Below are positions 1 to 11,100 of a DNA stretch of 64,000 bases, one piece after another (position 1 is the stretch's first letter; each line of letters starts with the position of its first letter). The stretch is from Euborellia annulipes (taxonomy: Eukaryota; Arthropoda; Insecta; Dermaptera; Anisolabididae). The DNA lies in contig JAKCPI010013981.1 of NCBI GenBank assembly GCA_023213315.1, forward strand, positions 1-64,000, written 5' to 3'. The notes under the pieces were generated by a model. The model had not been told where the DNA came from, searched no databases, and saw only the letters and a program-made list of their open reading frames with translations. A program made the translations under genes and the position numbers.

Positions 1-210
1 AAACATATTTAATTTAATTAATTTTATATAAATTTTTTACAGTTTGTAGATGCTACACGTAGATATATTTTAAATATTTTATTAATATAAAGTTTGAAAA
101 AGCAAAAAATCCCTCCGAGACATACACGCCCTAGCTTACTAATATGACTTTGAAATGTTGAGAGTATTTATTTATTTTTGGCTGCCTTTTTTCTCGCATC
201 CGTCTATTAC

Positions 211-3200
211 CTGTAGATGGGACATTAGCATGAGATCCCATGCCTTGGAACCAATTTGTCGTGTAGAGCATGGTGATAAATATGAGCGAGCATTGCGCGA
301 GTTCTCAGCCGATCTGTCCCATCCTTGGCATAGATGAATTTACACAATTTATCCATTACTTGAACACTTGTGAGATGATCAGCTGGCAATTCTCCTTGGC
401 GTTGTTTCCAACACTTGAGGATCATGTTTGTAATAGAGATGTTCTATCTAAAAAATAAACATTTGTTAAATCAAGAGAGAAAAAAAGACTTTGAGAAAGG
501 AAAAAGGAAAGGAAAGAAACCTTTCTAAGATAAATTCGACACAATTCACTGCTGATCCCTTGTCTTTCTATATACGTTTGGACTTGGTCGATGATTGCGA
601 CCACTTTCGTTTCGTCTTTCAATCTTTCCACGTATTCATTTGAATGAGGGTCGCATTCCTTAAGCAGCTTGGTGAATTCTTCATCAAGTCGTTCAACCAT
701 TGTGAGCACACAACCTACAACAACAACAACAACATTAATTAGGAAACAAACAAAAAAACAACAGCTTTATTGATAAAAAAGAAAGAAAAGTAATAACACC
801 GAAGTGAACAAATTGTTCTATCCACTAGAGAATCCATGAAAGGGCTAAAGGGTGCCGGGGGGATATTGAGATAAACAAAAAGAAAGTTACCCTTTACTAG
901 TAGGAGGAGTAGGAGGAGAGTAGGCCCTCTAAACGTACTTTAAAATAAAATAGATTATTATTATATGGAATTTTTAAATGCGTTTTTTTTTTCAATGTAT
1001 TAAATTCATATGGGATTTTTGGGACAGAAAGTTATAATTGTTTTAATGACTTATTAAAAAATTAAGAAAAAAATTTAAATTAAGTTTAGATGATTTATTT
1101 AAAAATTATCTGTGAAAATCTGTCTTTTAAATAAATCATCTAAGCTTATTTTAAAAATTTCTCAATTAATATGCGATTAATAAAAACAATAAATTCATTT
1201 TTAAATTTAAAAAAAATTAACGATTATTGGGCCTCCAAAAAACCGGCCCGCCCCCCCGCGGGGGGGGGGGGGGGGGCGCCCCCCCCCCCCGGGGGCAGAT
1301 TGTTTTTTGTATTTGCTTGATAACAAAAAAATTAATTACGATAATTTTTTAATAAGTAATTAAACAAATTATAGCTCGATGTCCAAATAATCTCTTATGA
1401 ATTTAATTCATTAAAAAAAAAAACCGCATTGAAAAATTCCTTATAATAGTCAAGTTTTTTTTTTTAAAGTACGTTTAGACGCCCCCCTTAAAAATAACAT
1501 CTTTTAGACATAATGTAATGCATCCGCAAATTCTTCACCTCCGCCAGTTAAATATTGGACTGCTTACACCCTTCCTGAATACATAGAGTCCTGGGTGAGT
1601 GCTTTCATCTATTTATGCTCAAGTTTTCCACCTTTTATCCTTTAAACTTTGAATAACAAAAATAACTGGAATTTTCTGGACATTTATCAATATATTATAA
1701 CAAATTTTCGACAATTTGCGTGTTAAGTATAAAATAGAATAAAAACAAACCTCTAATTCTATACGGAGGCTTTTCCAACGATTCCGAGTCCTCGGGCATA
1801 TTATCAGCAAGCACAGTATCAGTGGTTCCACGTAAAACATTTAGACTATCGCTAATAAAAGACAATAATTTCGCCCAGAGTTCTGGCCTCATTGCGTCAC
1901 ACACCTAGCAAAACAAAAACAAAAACAAAATCATTTCATGAATGCAAATATGAAGGGAAAAGGGGAATTACTTTCGGATTATAATCGAATATCGCCGAGA
2001 CGATGGCGAAGAGGATTTTGACGGCGACGGCAGGCCCCAGGTTGTGTTGTTCGGCGATTGCGAATAATTCGTTCAACAATTCAATCTGGACTCGTCTGTC
2101 TGTCCGCTTCTTGCCCCGCGCTGCGACGATCTCGCCGAGCTTTTTGACAACGAGCGCGATGTCGATCTCGTCATCTTTGGCAAACATTTTGGGCTTCTCT
2201 GCAGGAATTGCGACCCCGAGCTTGAAGGAAAAAGAAAAAGTTTACATTTTGCCTTCTTTCTTGTTATTTGTTTTTTTTTCAACAAACTTTGGGCGTGACC
2301 CATGCCCCCCCACTAGCATCCTCGTCATCCTCCCGACGCGCTCGTTTTTCCTTATCTTTCGCCTTGTCCTTTGCCTTTTCTTTTTTCTCACGTTTCTCCT
2401 CTTCCTCGCGATCCGTGTGCTTTTTCAAGAATTTCTCTCGTATCGATGCCACGCCATAAGCTAGGAAATAATAAATAATTTACAATTATGAATAAATAAA
2501 GGGTAAGGTAGCTTTCTACCTTCGCCATCGGAGGATTCACTTGAAGATTCATCTGAGCTGCCCCAATCTGAATCGGATTCCTCATCGCCATCCTCCAGGC
2601 CATCTGCATCGTCACGAGCCCCTCCCGAGTCGCCGAGAGCCTCTGGCAAGAGAGATTCTTTGCGACCGCCGCCGCCGCCGTCGCCGCCCTCTGAATCTGA
2701 CTCGCTGCCATCTGCGAACATTCAAACACAGGGAATTAAAGGAAATTTTTGAAAGCGAGAAAAGAGGATATATCTCCCCTTCTAGAATTTATTTATTTAT
2801 TTAAATGATTCAGGAGGGAGGCACATTGAATCTTCAGACAGAAACTACTGAGGCATTTTAAAGTATTTTTTATCTTTAATATCCAACATATAATAATTAA
2901 ATGAAATGGGGACGAAGTCAAAAATAAATTTAAAAATTAACGGCCAAATAGTTGAGCACTCTTGCAAAAGATGGCAGGCTAGTCTAATAGCCGGCATTAT
3001 CAGATCACTTATACAGGGTCCCCGGAAATAACAGGAACCTAGAAAAGGAGATGATTCTACATGAAAAATAAGACTTTTTTTCCTATAAACTTAATATGCC
3101 CAGACGCTTCGTTTTCAAGATACAGGGGGTCAAAATTGAATTTTTTTTTTTGTTTTTTGCTAATATCTCGAGAACCGTTTTTTTTTTCTGACTTTTTCAA

Positions 3201-6200
3201 AAAACTTTACACATAAAACAAGCGGAATATTGAACATAAATCGTGTACAGAAGCTAAACATTGTTTCTCAAACGGTTCTCGAGATATTAGCAAAAAACAA
3301 AAAAAATAATTCAACTTTGACCCCCTGTATCTTGAAAACGAAGCGTCTGGGCATATTAAATTTGTAGGAAAAAAAAAGTCTTATTTTTTCATGTAGAATC
3401 ATCTCCTTTTCTAGGTACCTGTTATTTCCGGGCACCCTGTATTTATATTGAGAGATGAAGTGGTGTTATATTTGACAATAAGAGGATAAGAAAGAGTAGT
3501 ATCTACGAAATGAAACTCTCTATTCTCAATAGAGAGTTTCATTTCGTGGGCTTACTGGCTCCTTATCCTCTTATTGTATTTATATTTTTTATGCTGTTAT
3601 AAATAAATCTATATATATATAAATGAAATGGGAAAAACGTATGTATATGTTCTATAGAAAAAATTTTCAATGAACCATTTGAAATTAAGTATACATATAG
3701 TATATCGGTCTGGGAATGACGTAGTAATAATTTGAATCTCTTAAATGTTTTGGAAAATTAATTATAATCAAATATCTTCAATATGGGAACACAAAAACGA
3801 CAAGTTGGCTATAAATCAGAGAGCGTCATTTGTGCTCTGTGAAACGGCTTTCTGGTTGTACGACTCCTGAAGCCCCTGAACGAAGATGGTTCCATTCTCC
3901 ATCCGTACCTTCTCCGTGATGTCTGTCCTCTTCGAAATCATCGTCAGGGCCAGCTTGTGCTTCAGGGCTTGCTCTAAAATGGGAGATATCAGCTTCAAAA
4001 TCTTTGTTATATTTTCTCAATTTTTGCCTTAATGAAGCCAAAGATTTGCTATTCGATTTGGACATATTTTTCCGATTCTCGCGATCCTCCCAAACCTGAT
4101 GGAAGAAATGACATGACATAAAAAACAAATCAAAATTAAAAGAAAGTAGAGATTGATACCTCAGCAATGAAATCCTCCATTTCAACAAGACATCGCAAAT
4201 AGAATTTAGGCGTTAAGCCTTGCTCTTCTTTTTTGATTACTGGAAGAGCTTTCATATAGGCTCGGGTTAAATCCTCGAAAGATGACAGCATGCTTCAAAC
4301 AAACAGAAAAATGCTATTTTGGGTACACAATATTCAATTTGTATTTTACACAAAAAAGTCGATGTTTGCTCTGTCGTCTGCTCAGCCGCTGATCTTTGAA
4401 CGCCTATTTCCTGATCCCGAACGAATTTTTTTTGCTTTGTTCTCAATAATTATTAGATAATTCTTAATGAGAGGAGACTCAGCAGCAAACAATTAAGCAA
4501 GAACAGTGGCCGTCCCAGGATTTTGTCAAGGGGGGGCCCAAATTTTTTTTTTTTTATTCATTTAAGCTCTTTTTCGGCAGCGAAGACTATTTAGACCTAT
4601 TCTATATATTTATTTCATCTAGATTGGTAGCCAATGGCCTAAAATTTATGATGTAGGGAAGGTGAAGAATAGGATGGCGCAAAAGACCGACTAATTTTTT
4701 TTTCAATCTCGTATGACAATATTTTAGTATATCATGTTTTAAGAGACCTCTCCAAAGATGAGCTCAAAAAAATATTTTAAGAGTCGATCAAAATTTTAAA
4801 AAATTTCCAAGTTGGTCAAAAATCGATTTTTTCTTTTTTAAATTTTTCTCCTTATGCTCGAATTTTATAGTCGAAATAAAATAAGTTTCTCAAATTTTCA
4901 ACTTAAAATATTAATTTTTAAAGGTCCCTCAAATTTTTTTTAGTTTGTCTGCATTTCTTTCGATGTTTTCAAGCAACCTTTAAATATTCATACTAAAGAT
5001 TTAATAAATTCTTATTTTCTTTTAATTAGTAAGATATTTGAGAAAATAAAATCAATCGAACCTTAATTTGCAAATTAGCAAGTTATTAAAAAAATTATAT
5101 TTTCAGTCTTTTAATCTTGGCCAGTGCTGTCGTTTCGGGCCCATTTGCTACAAAATAAAAATACAGCCATTGCACCTACGGCAATTCTCATATACATCTA
5201 ATGGTATATGCAAATTTTATCATTTATTTTTGTATGAACCAAAATGCATCTCTCTAAGAAACATTAACAGTTTATCGTCCTGAAGATGGGATCGTTGTGA
5301 TTCCGAAACGTCGACGATAATTAAATAAAGTTTTTTTATCTCTTGCTGACTGTCTACATCTATCTAATCTATCTAATCCCAATTATACTTTCAGTATTCT
5401 GTTTTTTTTTTTTTTTTTTTTTTTTTTGTCCATCTCGTGGTGTATTGTCGATTATCTTACTAATTAAAAGAAAAAATCTGGTGTGACTGGCGCACAGCAC
5501 ACAACTTTCTCTTACCTTCGGTAATCGAAAGTTGTGTTCTGTGCTTTCACACCAGATTTTTTGTGTTTAATTGTATTTAGTTTCCGACAGTAGGGTACAA
5601 TTGAATTCAAGATGTAAAATTTATAAGTATGGGAAAATATTTATATTTTGTTACCATGGCAACCATTTCTCCTATCTTTTCTATGGAGTACAAGAGTAAA
5701 GTGGTCTTCAGAAGATTTCAATCACAAAATGAGAATATACATTTTATAGAGAATCTAAAAAATAATTGATTTTTGAATTTTAAAAAAAATCGTTTGAGCA
5801 AATTTTTTGAGAAAATCGAAAAAAACTAAAAAAAGTGAATCAGTAAAGTACTAGTACTTTTTGGTCGATTTTGTTCAAAAGCTTCGTGTCACGTCCCATG
5901 GGGGTGCCTAACTTAAATATAAAATTTCAACTTCCTAGCTCTTTTCGTTCTTGAGATATTTTGTTCACACACACACACACAGACACACACACAGACACAC
6001 ACACAGACAGACCATGTCGCGAAAACCACTTTTTTGGATTCAGGGGACCTCAAAACGTGAAGATCCATCAAAATCTCGACATCGAATTTTTTGACATGAA
6101 TCCAATACTTTCTCTCTATATATATATTACATATATACATAGGTAAGAGAAAGTAAAAATTTATTAAATATTTAATATGAATCAAATAAAAATGAATTTT

Positions 6201-7235
6201 GAGCGACCTTTAAAAATTAACCCTTTGCACTCGTATGTCGCCATAAAGGCGACATTATATATTTTACCTTTGCAGTCGTATGTCGCCATTTAGGCGACAT
6301 CCTAATTTTTTTGTAGTCAAATTAAAGCCAAAAATACCATAATATTCATTGAAAACTGTCTGGGATCCGAACCCGCGACCCTTGGAATACAAGGCTAACA
6401 CCCTAGGGGGGTATGGAAAAATTTTTGAAAATTAGGCATTGAAATTTGCGTTTTTAGCTATCCTGAGACGTGAAAAATTTATAATTTTTTTTATTTAGTT
6501 TTAAAATATTAAATAAAACTTTTGAATTTTTGATGTCCAATGGAGGGGGCCCGGGCCCCTCTGGGCCCCCCCTGGGACCGCTAGTGAGCAAGAAATTAAA
6601 TTATATAAGAAAAGCCGCCCCGACAAGCACATCTGTAAATCCTCTATAAAAGCAACAAGTCTTTATTTATTACCTTGACATATCCTTAATTTTTTTGAAA
6701 TTTCGAATATTTTTAATCAAATTTGTCAAATCTTCATAACGTTTCTCTTTTGCACTCCGAACAATTCTTTTTGTATCCTCTTCTTCATCGCTGAACTGAA
6801 AGAATTAATCGATCATGTATTAATATTGATAGTTTCTTTGTTAATTAGTTTTGTTTAACTCTACATCATGCTATAGAGGGAGAAATATTTATTTTCCCTG
6901 GCAATATAATGAGAGCATTTTCTTCTTATTTGCTCTTTGGGACTACGATCGCAGGGGAATAGAACATGTTTTTGAAATTAGAAAATGATTGAATATGTGC
7001 CTCGAATGGGGGAAGAACGAAAGTCAAATAATAAATAGATCATCTTGTATTGAAGTAGTGAGACAGGAGGGAGAGGAAGCATAAAATTGAACTCCTGTTA
7101 AAAGCTTCTCCCTCTTTTTAATAAATGAAAAACTCAAATTACCACAAATTGATTAGTTGGCTGGCGAGGGGTTTGCTCCTCTTCGCTCGAACTCTCCGAT
7201 TCGGAATCAGAGCCGGTTGCAAAAAATCGACTCAT
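211..7235 (-). CDS. eIF3c: Eukaryotic translation initiation factor 3 subunit C (5' ten exons, partial)
   Basis: Scaffold subunit of the cytoplasmic eIF3 complex, which loads mRNA and initiator tRNA on the 40S ribosome. Exons read on the minus strand: 7235-7143, 6795-6674, 4292-4160, 4095-3909, 2711-2520, 2460-2288, 2220-1972, 1904-1751, 714-521, 447-211. All have GT-AG borders and matching phases, giving about 578 residues; the family has about 900, so the rest lies left of the window. The start ATG (7235) opens [15 protein letters not shown], the typical eIF3c N terminus. Family blocks follow: [16 protein letters not shown], an acidic and then Lys/Glu-rich linker, [36 protein letters not shown] and [18 protein letters not shown], then DLMLMSHLQ. 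The last exon needs two compensating frame changes (roughly between 410 and 370, and at 252-235) although its length, 237, is a multiple of three; I read these as sequence errors. Introns 2 and 8 are swollen by transposons. Identification is firm. Confidence 0.93.
923..1487. mobile_element. TIR element (MITE) in eIF3c intron 8
   Basis: The two ends are inverted copies of about 80 bp. The left end starts GGCCCTCTAAACGTACTT, and the right end reads AAAGTACGTTTAGACGCC. The interior has a second inverted pair (around 1085-1145) and a block of long G and C runs at 1247-1300. No transposase reading frame is present. It is a non-autonomous DNA transposon of unknown superfamily. The G/C runs are likely to be of uncertain length. 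Confidence 0.6.
3014..3439. mobile_element. MITE with long inverted repeats and TA flanks
   Basis: The arms are about 170 bp each and read as near reverse complements, for example GAGATGATTCTACATG near 3048 against CATGTAGAATCATCTC near 3390. The ends are CAGGGTCCCCGGAAATAACAGG and its complement ending ACCCTG, each next to TA. A TA target and a CAGGGT end fit the IS630/Tc1/mariner type, but the superfamily is inferred. It lies in intron 4 of eIF3c and has no coding capacity. Confidence 0.65.
3478..3579. repeat. Palindromic fold-back of about 100 bp
   Basis: ACAATAAGAGGATAAG near 3475 pairs with CTTATCCTCTTATTGT near 3562. GAAATGAAACTCTCTATT (3508 on) pairs with AATAGAGAGTTTCATTTC around a three-base loop. 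It is a small hairpin-forming repeat in an eIF3c intron. No function is evident. Confidence 0.6.
5272..5320 (+). ncRNA. Hammerhead ribozyme motif, complete core
   Basis: The parts occur in the order of a self-cleaving hammerhead. Stem I 5' strand is TTATCGTC (5272-5279), followed by box CTGAAGA (5280-5286). A hairpin GGGATC/GATTCC with loop GTTGT follows (5288-5304), then GAAAC (5305-5309), cleavage triplet GTC (5310-5312) and stem I 3' strand GACGATAA (5313-5320). Stem I is eight perfect pairs. One extra T lies between CTGAAGA and stem II. Stem III is only the C-G of GAAAC-GTC, so two copies may need to pair as a dimer through ACGT. Hammerheads of this kind are known in Penelope-like retroelements. 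The base pattern is seen; cleavage is inferred. Confidence 0.75.
5473..6155 (+). repeat. ATCTGGTGTGAC interspersed repeat, near full length
   Basis: It opens with an imperfect palindrome: AAAATCTGGTGTGACTGGCG, then TCTTACCTTCGG, and back to TCACACCAGATTTTT at 5562. The interior carries AAGATGTAAAATTTATAAG, a run of CACACACA with AGAC (5968-6008) and GGATTCAGGGGACCTCAAAA. It ends at a TA-rich microsatellite followed by TAAGAGAAAGT. The same modules in the same order recur at 13155-13840, 38864-39475 (reverse), 40120-40545, 52545-52965, 54590-55000, 55545-56105 and 57045-57420. No coding frame. The transposon class is unknown to me. Confidence 0.7.
6219..6300 (+). repeat. piggyBac-like end with two stem-loops
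   Basis: TTAA is followed by CCCTTTGCACTCGTATG at 6221, the end signature of piggyBac-type elements (TTAA target, CCCT start). Two copies of an approximately 37-bp unit follow, each with a perfect hairpin ATGTCGCC-loop-GGCGACAT (6235-6255 and 6278-6299). The second end of an element is not visible. A tRNA-derived SINE fragment with GATCCGAACCCGCGACCC follows at 6366. Confidence 0.45.
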
Positions 7236-8127
7236 CTTTCTTTCTTTCTTTCTTATTTAATCTATTAAAAAAAAACATCAAATCAAAAAGGAAATCACAA
7301 ATCAAACAACATGTTTACCTCAAATTGACATTATATATAAATAATTTAAATTGAGTTTTTAAAGAATACATCTTATTATATATATTATAAATGAGATTTT
7401 TCCCATTAATTACCTTGATTAATTGGAGCAAAATATTGCTACACTTAAATATTAATTAAAAAACATTTAACCTATAATCACGGGCCTAAAATTTGCAAAT
7501 ACAACATTGACGCCATCTTTAAGGCATTGACAATGCTTTAAGGACATCCAAAACAAAATCGACACTAGCGCTATCTTTAACTCTAAATCTAAATCAAGAA
7601 CCAATTTTAAATTCAAAGTTATTTTAAAAATTAATAAATTTTTTGTTTTGGTAAAAAACAGGGTTGGCAAGTTTTTTTACCTCCATGTAATTTACTCTGT
7701 TTTTTACACGCAAAATTGCTATGTAAAAAACTTGTAAAAAATCAACCTCCTGAAAAAACAGGTTAGCAGCTTATTATTTTTCATATTTTTAAATGTTTTA
7801 GAGCTTTGACGATGGTGTTTTCCTTTTATTTAGTGAATAATAGTATGAGGGAATAAGTGATTAAACTCAATTTAATAATTCTTTTATTTTTATTTTGAAA
7901 ATAAAGAGACTTACATACGTGTACCTATATATAAAATTTCAAAGTTCTAGATTAACTAGAACTGGTCGTAATTTCGATTGGCAGATTTGTCGGAAAAAAC
8001 AGGAAAGCAAGTTAATAAACACAAAGAACTTTTATATTTTTTCAATCAAAATTTTTATTTAAAAATTAGAAAACAGTACAAAAGATAAAATGTTTTGTTC
8101 TTTTTAAAATGATGGATTTTATTTTGT
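7236..8127. other. Intergenic between eIF3c start and NudC-like stop
   Basis: No gene is seen. The eIF3c promoter must lie in the first few hundred bases next to 7235, but I recognise no core element. 7655-8030 holds a copy, without clear ends, of the CAGGGTTGG/CAAAGTTGG repeat also seen at 14810-15180, 17827-18863, 28122-28265 and 40640-40850. Confidence 0.5.
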
Positions 8128-11100
8128 TTATAGATTTGAATTTGTCAATTTCTTTTTATTATGATCGACCCAAAATAATTCTTCAATTTTCATTTGCTCT
8201 TCTTGCCCAAGATCATCCATCGGCCTTGAGGCATCAATTGAATTCAAATCAATGGCTGGCTCTGAAATCGTCAGAGCATCCCACCAACGTTCTTTTATCT
8301 TCTCCAAATGTAACTAGCAAAAAAAAAAGATTAAATTTTTCTTGTTTATAGGATTTAAAGAAGAAGGATACAAACCAAGATGACTTTGGCTGGTTCTAAA
8401 CTCCAAAAGAAATTCTCTCCAGAGGACAAGACGGGATATTTCAATTGGTCTTCAAGTAATTTCTCCCAATTATCTTCTTCACCTTTCACTTCTATTTTTA
8501 GATATCCATCCTTTGAGATGTTTATTTTAACACTGTTGCTTTTTTTCACATATTTTGGAACATATATCTATAAATAAATATTTTAAATGAAATCTTTTTG
8601 CAGTATGATATTGAATACATATCAGGATGATGGTTAAAAGGCCAAAAAGATTGTTTTTTCTTTTTGCTGTTGTTCATCCCGCCTTTTTGTTCTACCTAAT
8701 GAGAGAAACAAAAAAATTTATTTTTTTCGACTTTTTTGCACAATTTTCAGGGGTCGCTACCAAGCTCTGAAGTTACAAAAAATATTGCAAAATTACAATT
8801 TTTCAAATTGTTTTTTGCTCTTGTAAGGAATTAATTTTTTCAAAAAGCCACTACTACGTAATAAAATTAATAAATTATAACTTTCTAGATTTTATAGTTT
8901 AGGGTCTTCGTCAATCATCATTTAGGGCTGTATTATGCTCAAAAAAAGACTCAAATTTATTTAATCTCATCAAATATAATGCCAATAACTTCTAAATTAT
9001 AATAATAATAGCCCAGTATGTCAGTATGTATAAATAGCCAAGCCAAATGCGTGGAGTTTTTAATTTCCTTTTCTACTCCGAGATTTCATCAAATTTGGAC
9101 TAGTGGAGGCCAAGTTATTTAAATTTCCAAATTAAGTTGGCCCAAGTTCATTTTGACTCAGCAGCAAGTGTGGATACAGTATGTGCAAAAAGCCACGTCC
9201 TAAAATTGAAATTCCTTCTTTTTTTTCTCTCTTTTACCTGAATATCCAAATCTTGAATGGTTTGTGACCACGAATATCCATTATAAGATCCTCCATTATA
9301 CGTTTCGGCCACCAACTGTTCAGGACGCCTAAAAAGTTAAAAAAACAAAAAATTATTGATAAAATTATCAAACTATTGGTTAAAAGATACTCAGCTGTGA
9401 AACTGTTCTTGTATAGTGCCAACGTTTAATAGCGTCACTGGCAAGGCGAATTAACTCTCGGGGCTCCTCATTACTTGGAGCTAACTTAAAACTATCAGTA
9501 CTAAAAAGAACAAAAAAGATGCATAATCTTCAATTTTATTGATAAAGGAAGGAGATAGGTGGAGGAGATTGGCGGATTCTATTTATATAAAGTGATGCAG
9601 AAGGTTTTATGGCCAGAGTCTAGAATAGGTAGGGTAACTAAAATTTCATTAATATTGGCAACTTTTTTCAGGCAAAATTCACCCTTCCTTCTCTTTATTA
9701 TTCTAAAAAAGGTTCCGGCCACCTTTGATCGAAACATATGTAAAAATAACGACAATTTGGAAGAAATACGAGGGCCACTTTAACCATTATTGCTTACTTT
9801 TTGTTTTTTTTTTCTTTCCTCATTGATAGTGTCTCGTTTTCTATGATAAATGACTTTTTTGGATTCCTTTCTTCTACCTTTCTCTTTATTAACCTAAAAA
9901 GAGCGCGGGAAACAAATTTGGACCAAATATCTCTAAAAATAACAAAAATTTGGAAGAAATATCAAGATGAATTTAAAAGGTGTTTTTAACTTTTTCGAGT
10001 TTTTTTCTTTATCCATTAATACAATTTATCAGCTAAATAAAACTCCAATTGAGCTATTTTGGTTGTGATTATTTGAATTGCTGAGTGATTGATGTGTATT
10101 CTTTGTTTTGTTTTGAAGTTCGAAATAAATGCTGATTGCTGTAGCTGGTGCTCCTGACTTATTTCAATTGGCGCAGTCGGTTTTGACTATACAAGATGTC
10201 AGAACAAGAGCCTATTAAAGGCCTAGGCGGGACTAGAAAGGAATTGTCGTATATTTAGATGATATAGGCTACTTATTATGGCTCCAGATCGTGATGAACA
10301 TGATAGGCGTTTGCATAATGTTCTTAAACGTTTACAAGAGTGGAGAAATGTCCATGTGTTAAGTATTTAGGGTTTTTGATAACCCCGGGGGGAATTCAGG
10401 CAGATCCTGTTTTAAATTTACAAGTCCCTAAATGTCAAGATGATGTTCGTTCCTCTTTGGGCTTGGAAAGTTTAATGGAAAGTGAAAGCTTTCGAAGAAA
10501 TTAAACCAACTTTGGCCAGCCCCCTTTTGATCCTAGTCAAACTCTGATTGTTGCTGCCGATGCGTCTCAAAAGGGCTAGGAGGTGTTCTGTTACAAAGAT
10601 ATTCAGATGGGAACGTGAAGGCAGTTATCCAGATGTCTAAAGCATTAAATAAAGCCCAGCGTAAATACGGTTCTCAGATCGAAAAAGAGGCTTTGGCTTT
10701 GGTTAGTAACGGCAGTGGAACGTTTCCACAAATTTGTTTTTGGGTGTCATTTTATTTTGCAAACTGATCATCGTCGGCGCCCCTGCTGACACTTTTCCAG
10801 TTCACAAATATCAAAGGACAGCCACACGTCTTTGGAGGTGGGCACTTGGGTTGCTGGGATACAATTTTGATATCGAGTCAAGGGCGGATACAAGGGGGGG
10901 GGGGGTAAAGGGGGTAATTACCCCCCCCCGAGATTCGAAAAAAATACCTTTTTTCGCAAAAAAATTTATTTTTAATGTAAAATTTTTAAAATTAATACTT
11001 AAAAATTTGATGTGTATTTATATTCTGGCAAACAAATACAGAATGCGCTTTTAAATTACCGAAATTAAAAAAAATAGTGTGCTGTGCGACGAGTCACACC

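Larger units (their letters stand above)
4504..6586. mobile_element. hAT-type element with 8-bp target duplication, 2.1 kb, in eIF3c intron 2
   Basis: The 8-bp direct repeat AGCAAGAA lies immediately outside both ends (4496-4503 and 6587-6594). The ends are inverted: CAGTGGCCGTCCCAGG on the left and CCTGGGACCGCTAGTG on the right. An 8-bp duplication with CAGTGG ends is the hAT pattern. No transposase frame is readable. The interior is itself a nest of other repeats: a hammerhead motif at 5272, the ATCTGGTGTGAC repeat at 5473-6155, a piggyBac-like end at 6219 and a SINE fragment at 6356. It has acted as a landing pad since insertion. Confidence 0.85.

Noticed and set aside
1247..1300. Long G and C runs as a G-quadruplex or regulatory site
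   Set aside because: Such runs recur just inside hAT and other MITE ends across the window and their lengths look like sequencing uncertainty.
5900..6185. Protein with polyVal/Cys from the CACACA/GTGTGT tract
   Set aside because: Simple-sequence artefact inside a repeat family; recurs at other copies with different frames.
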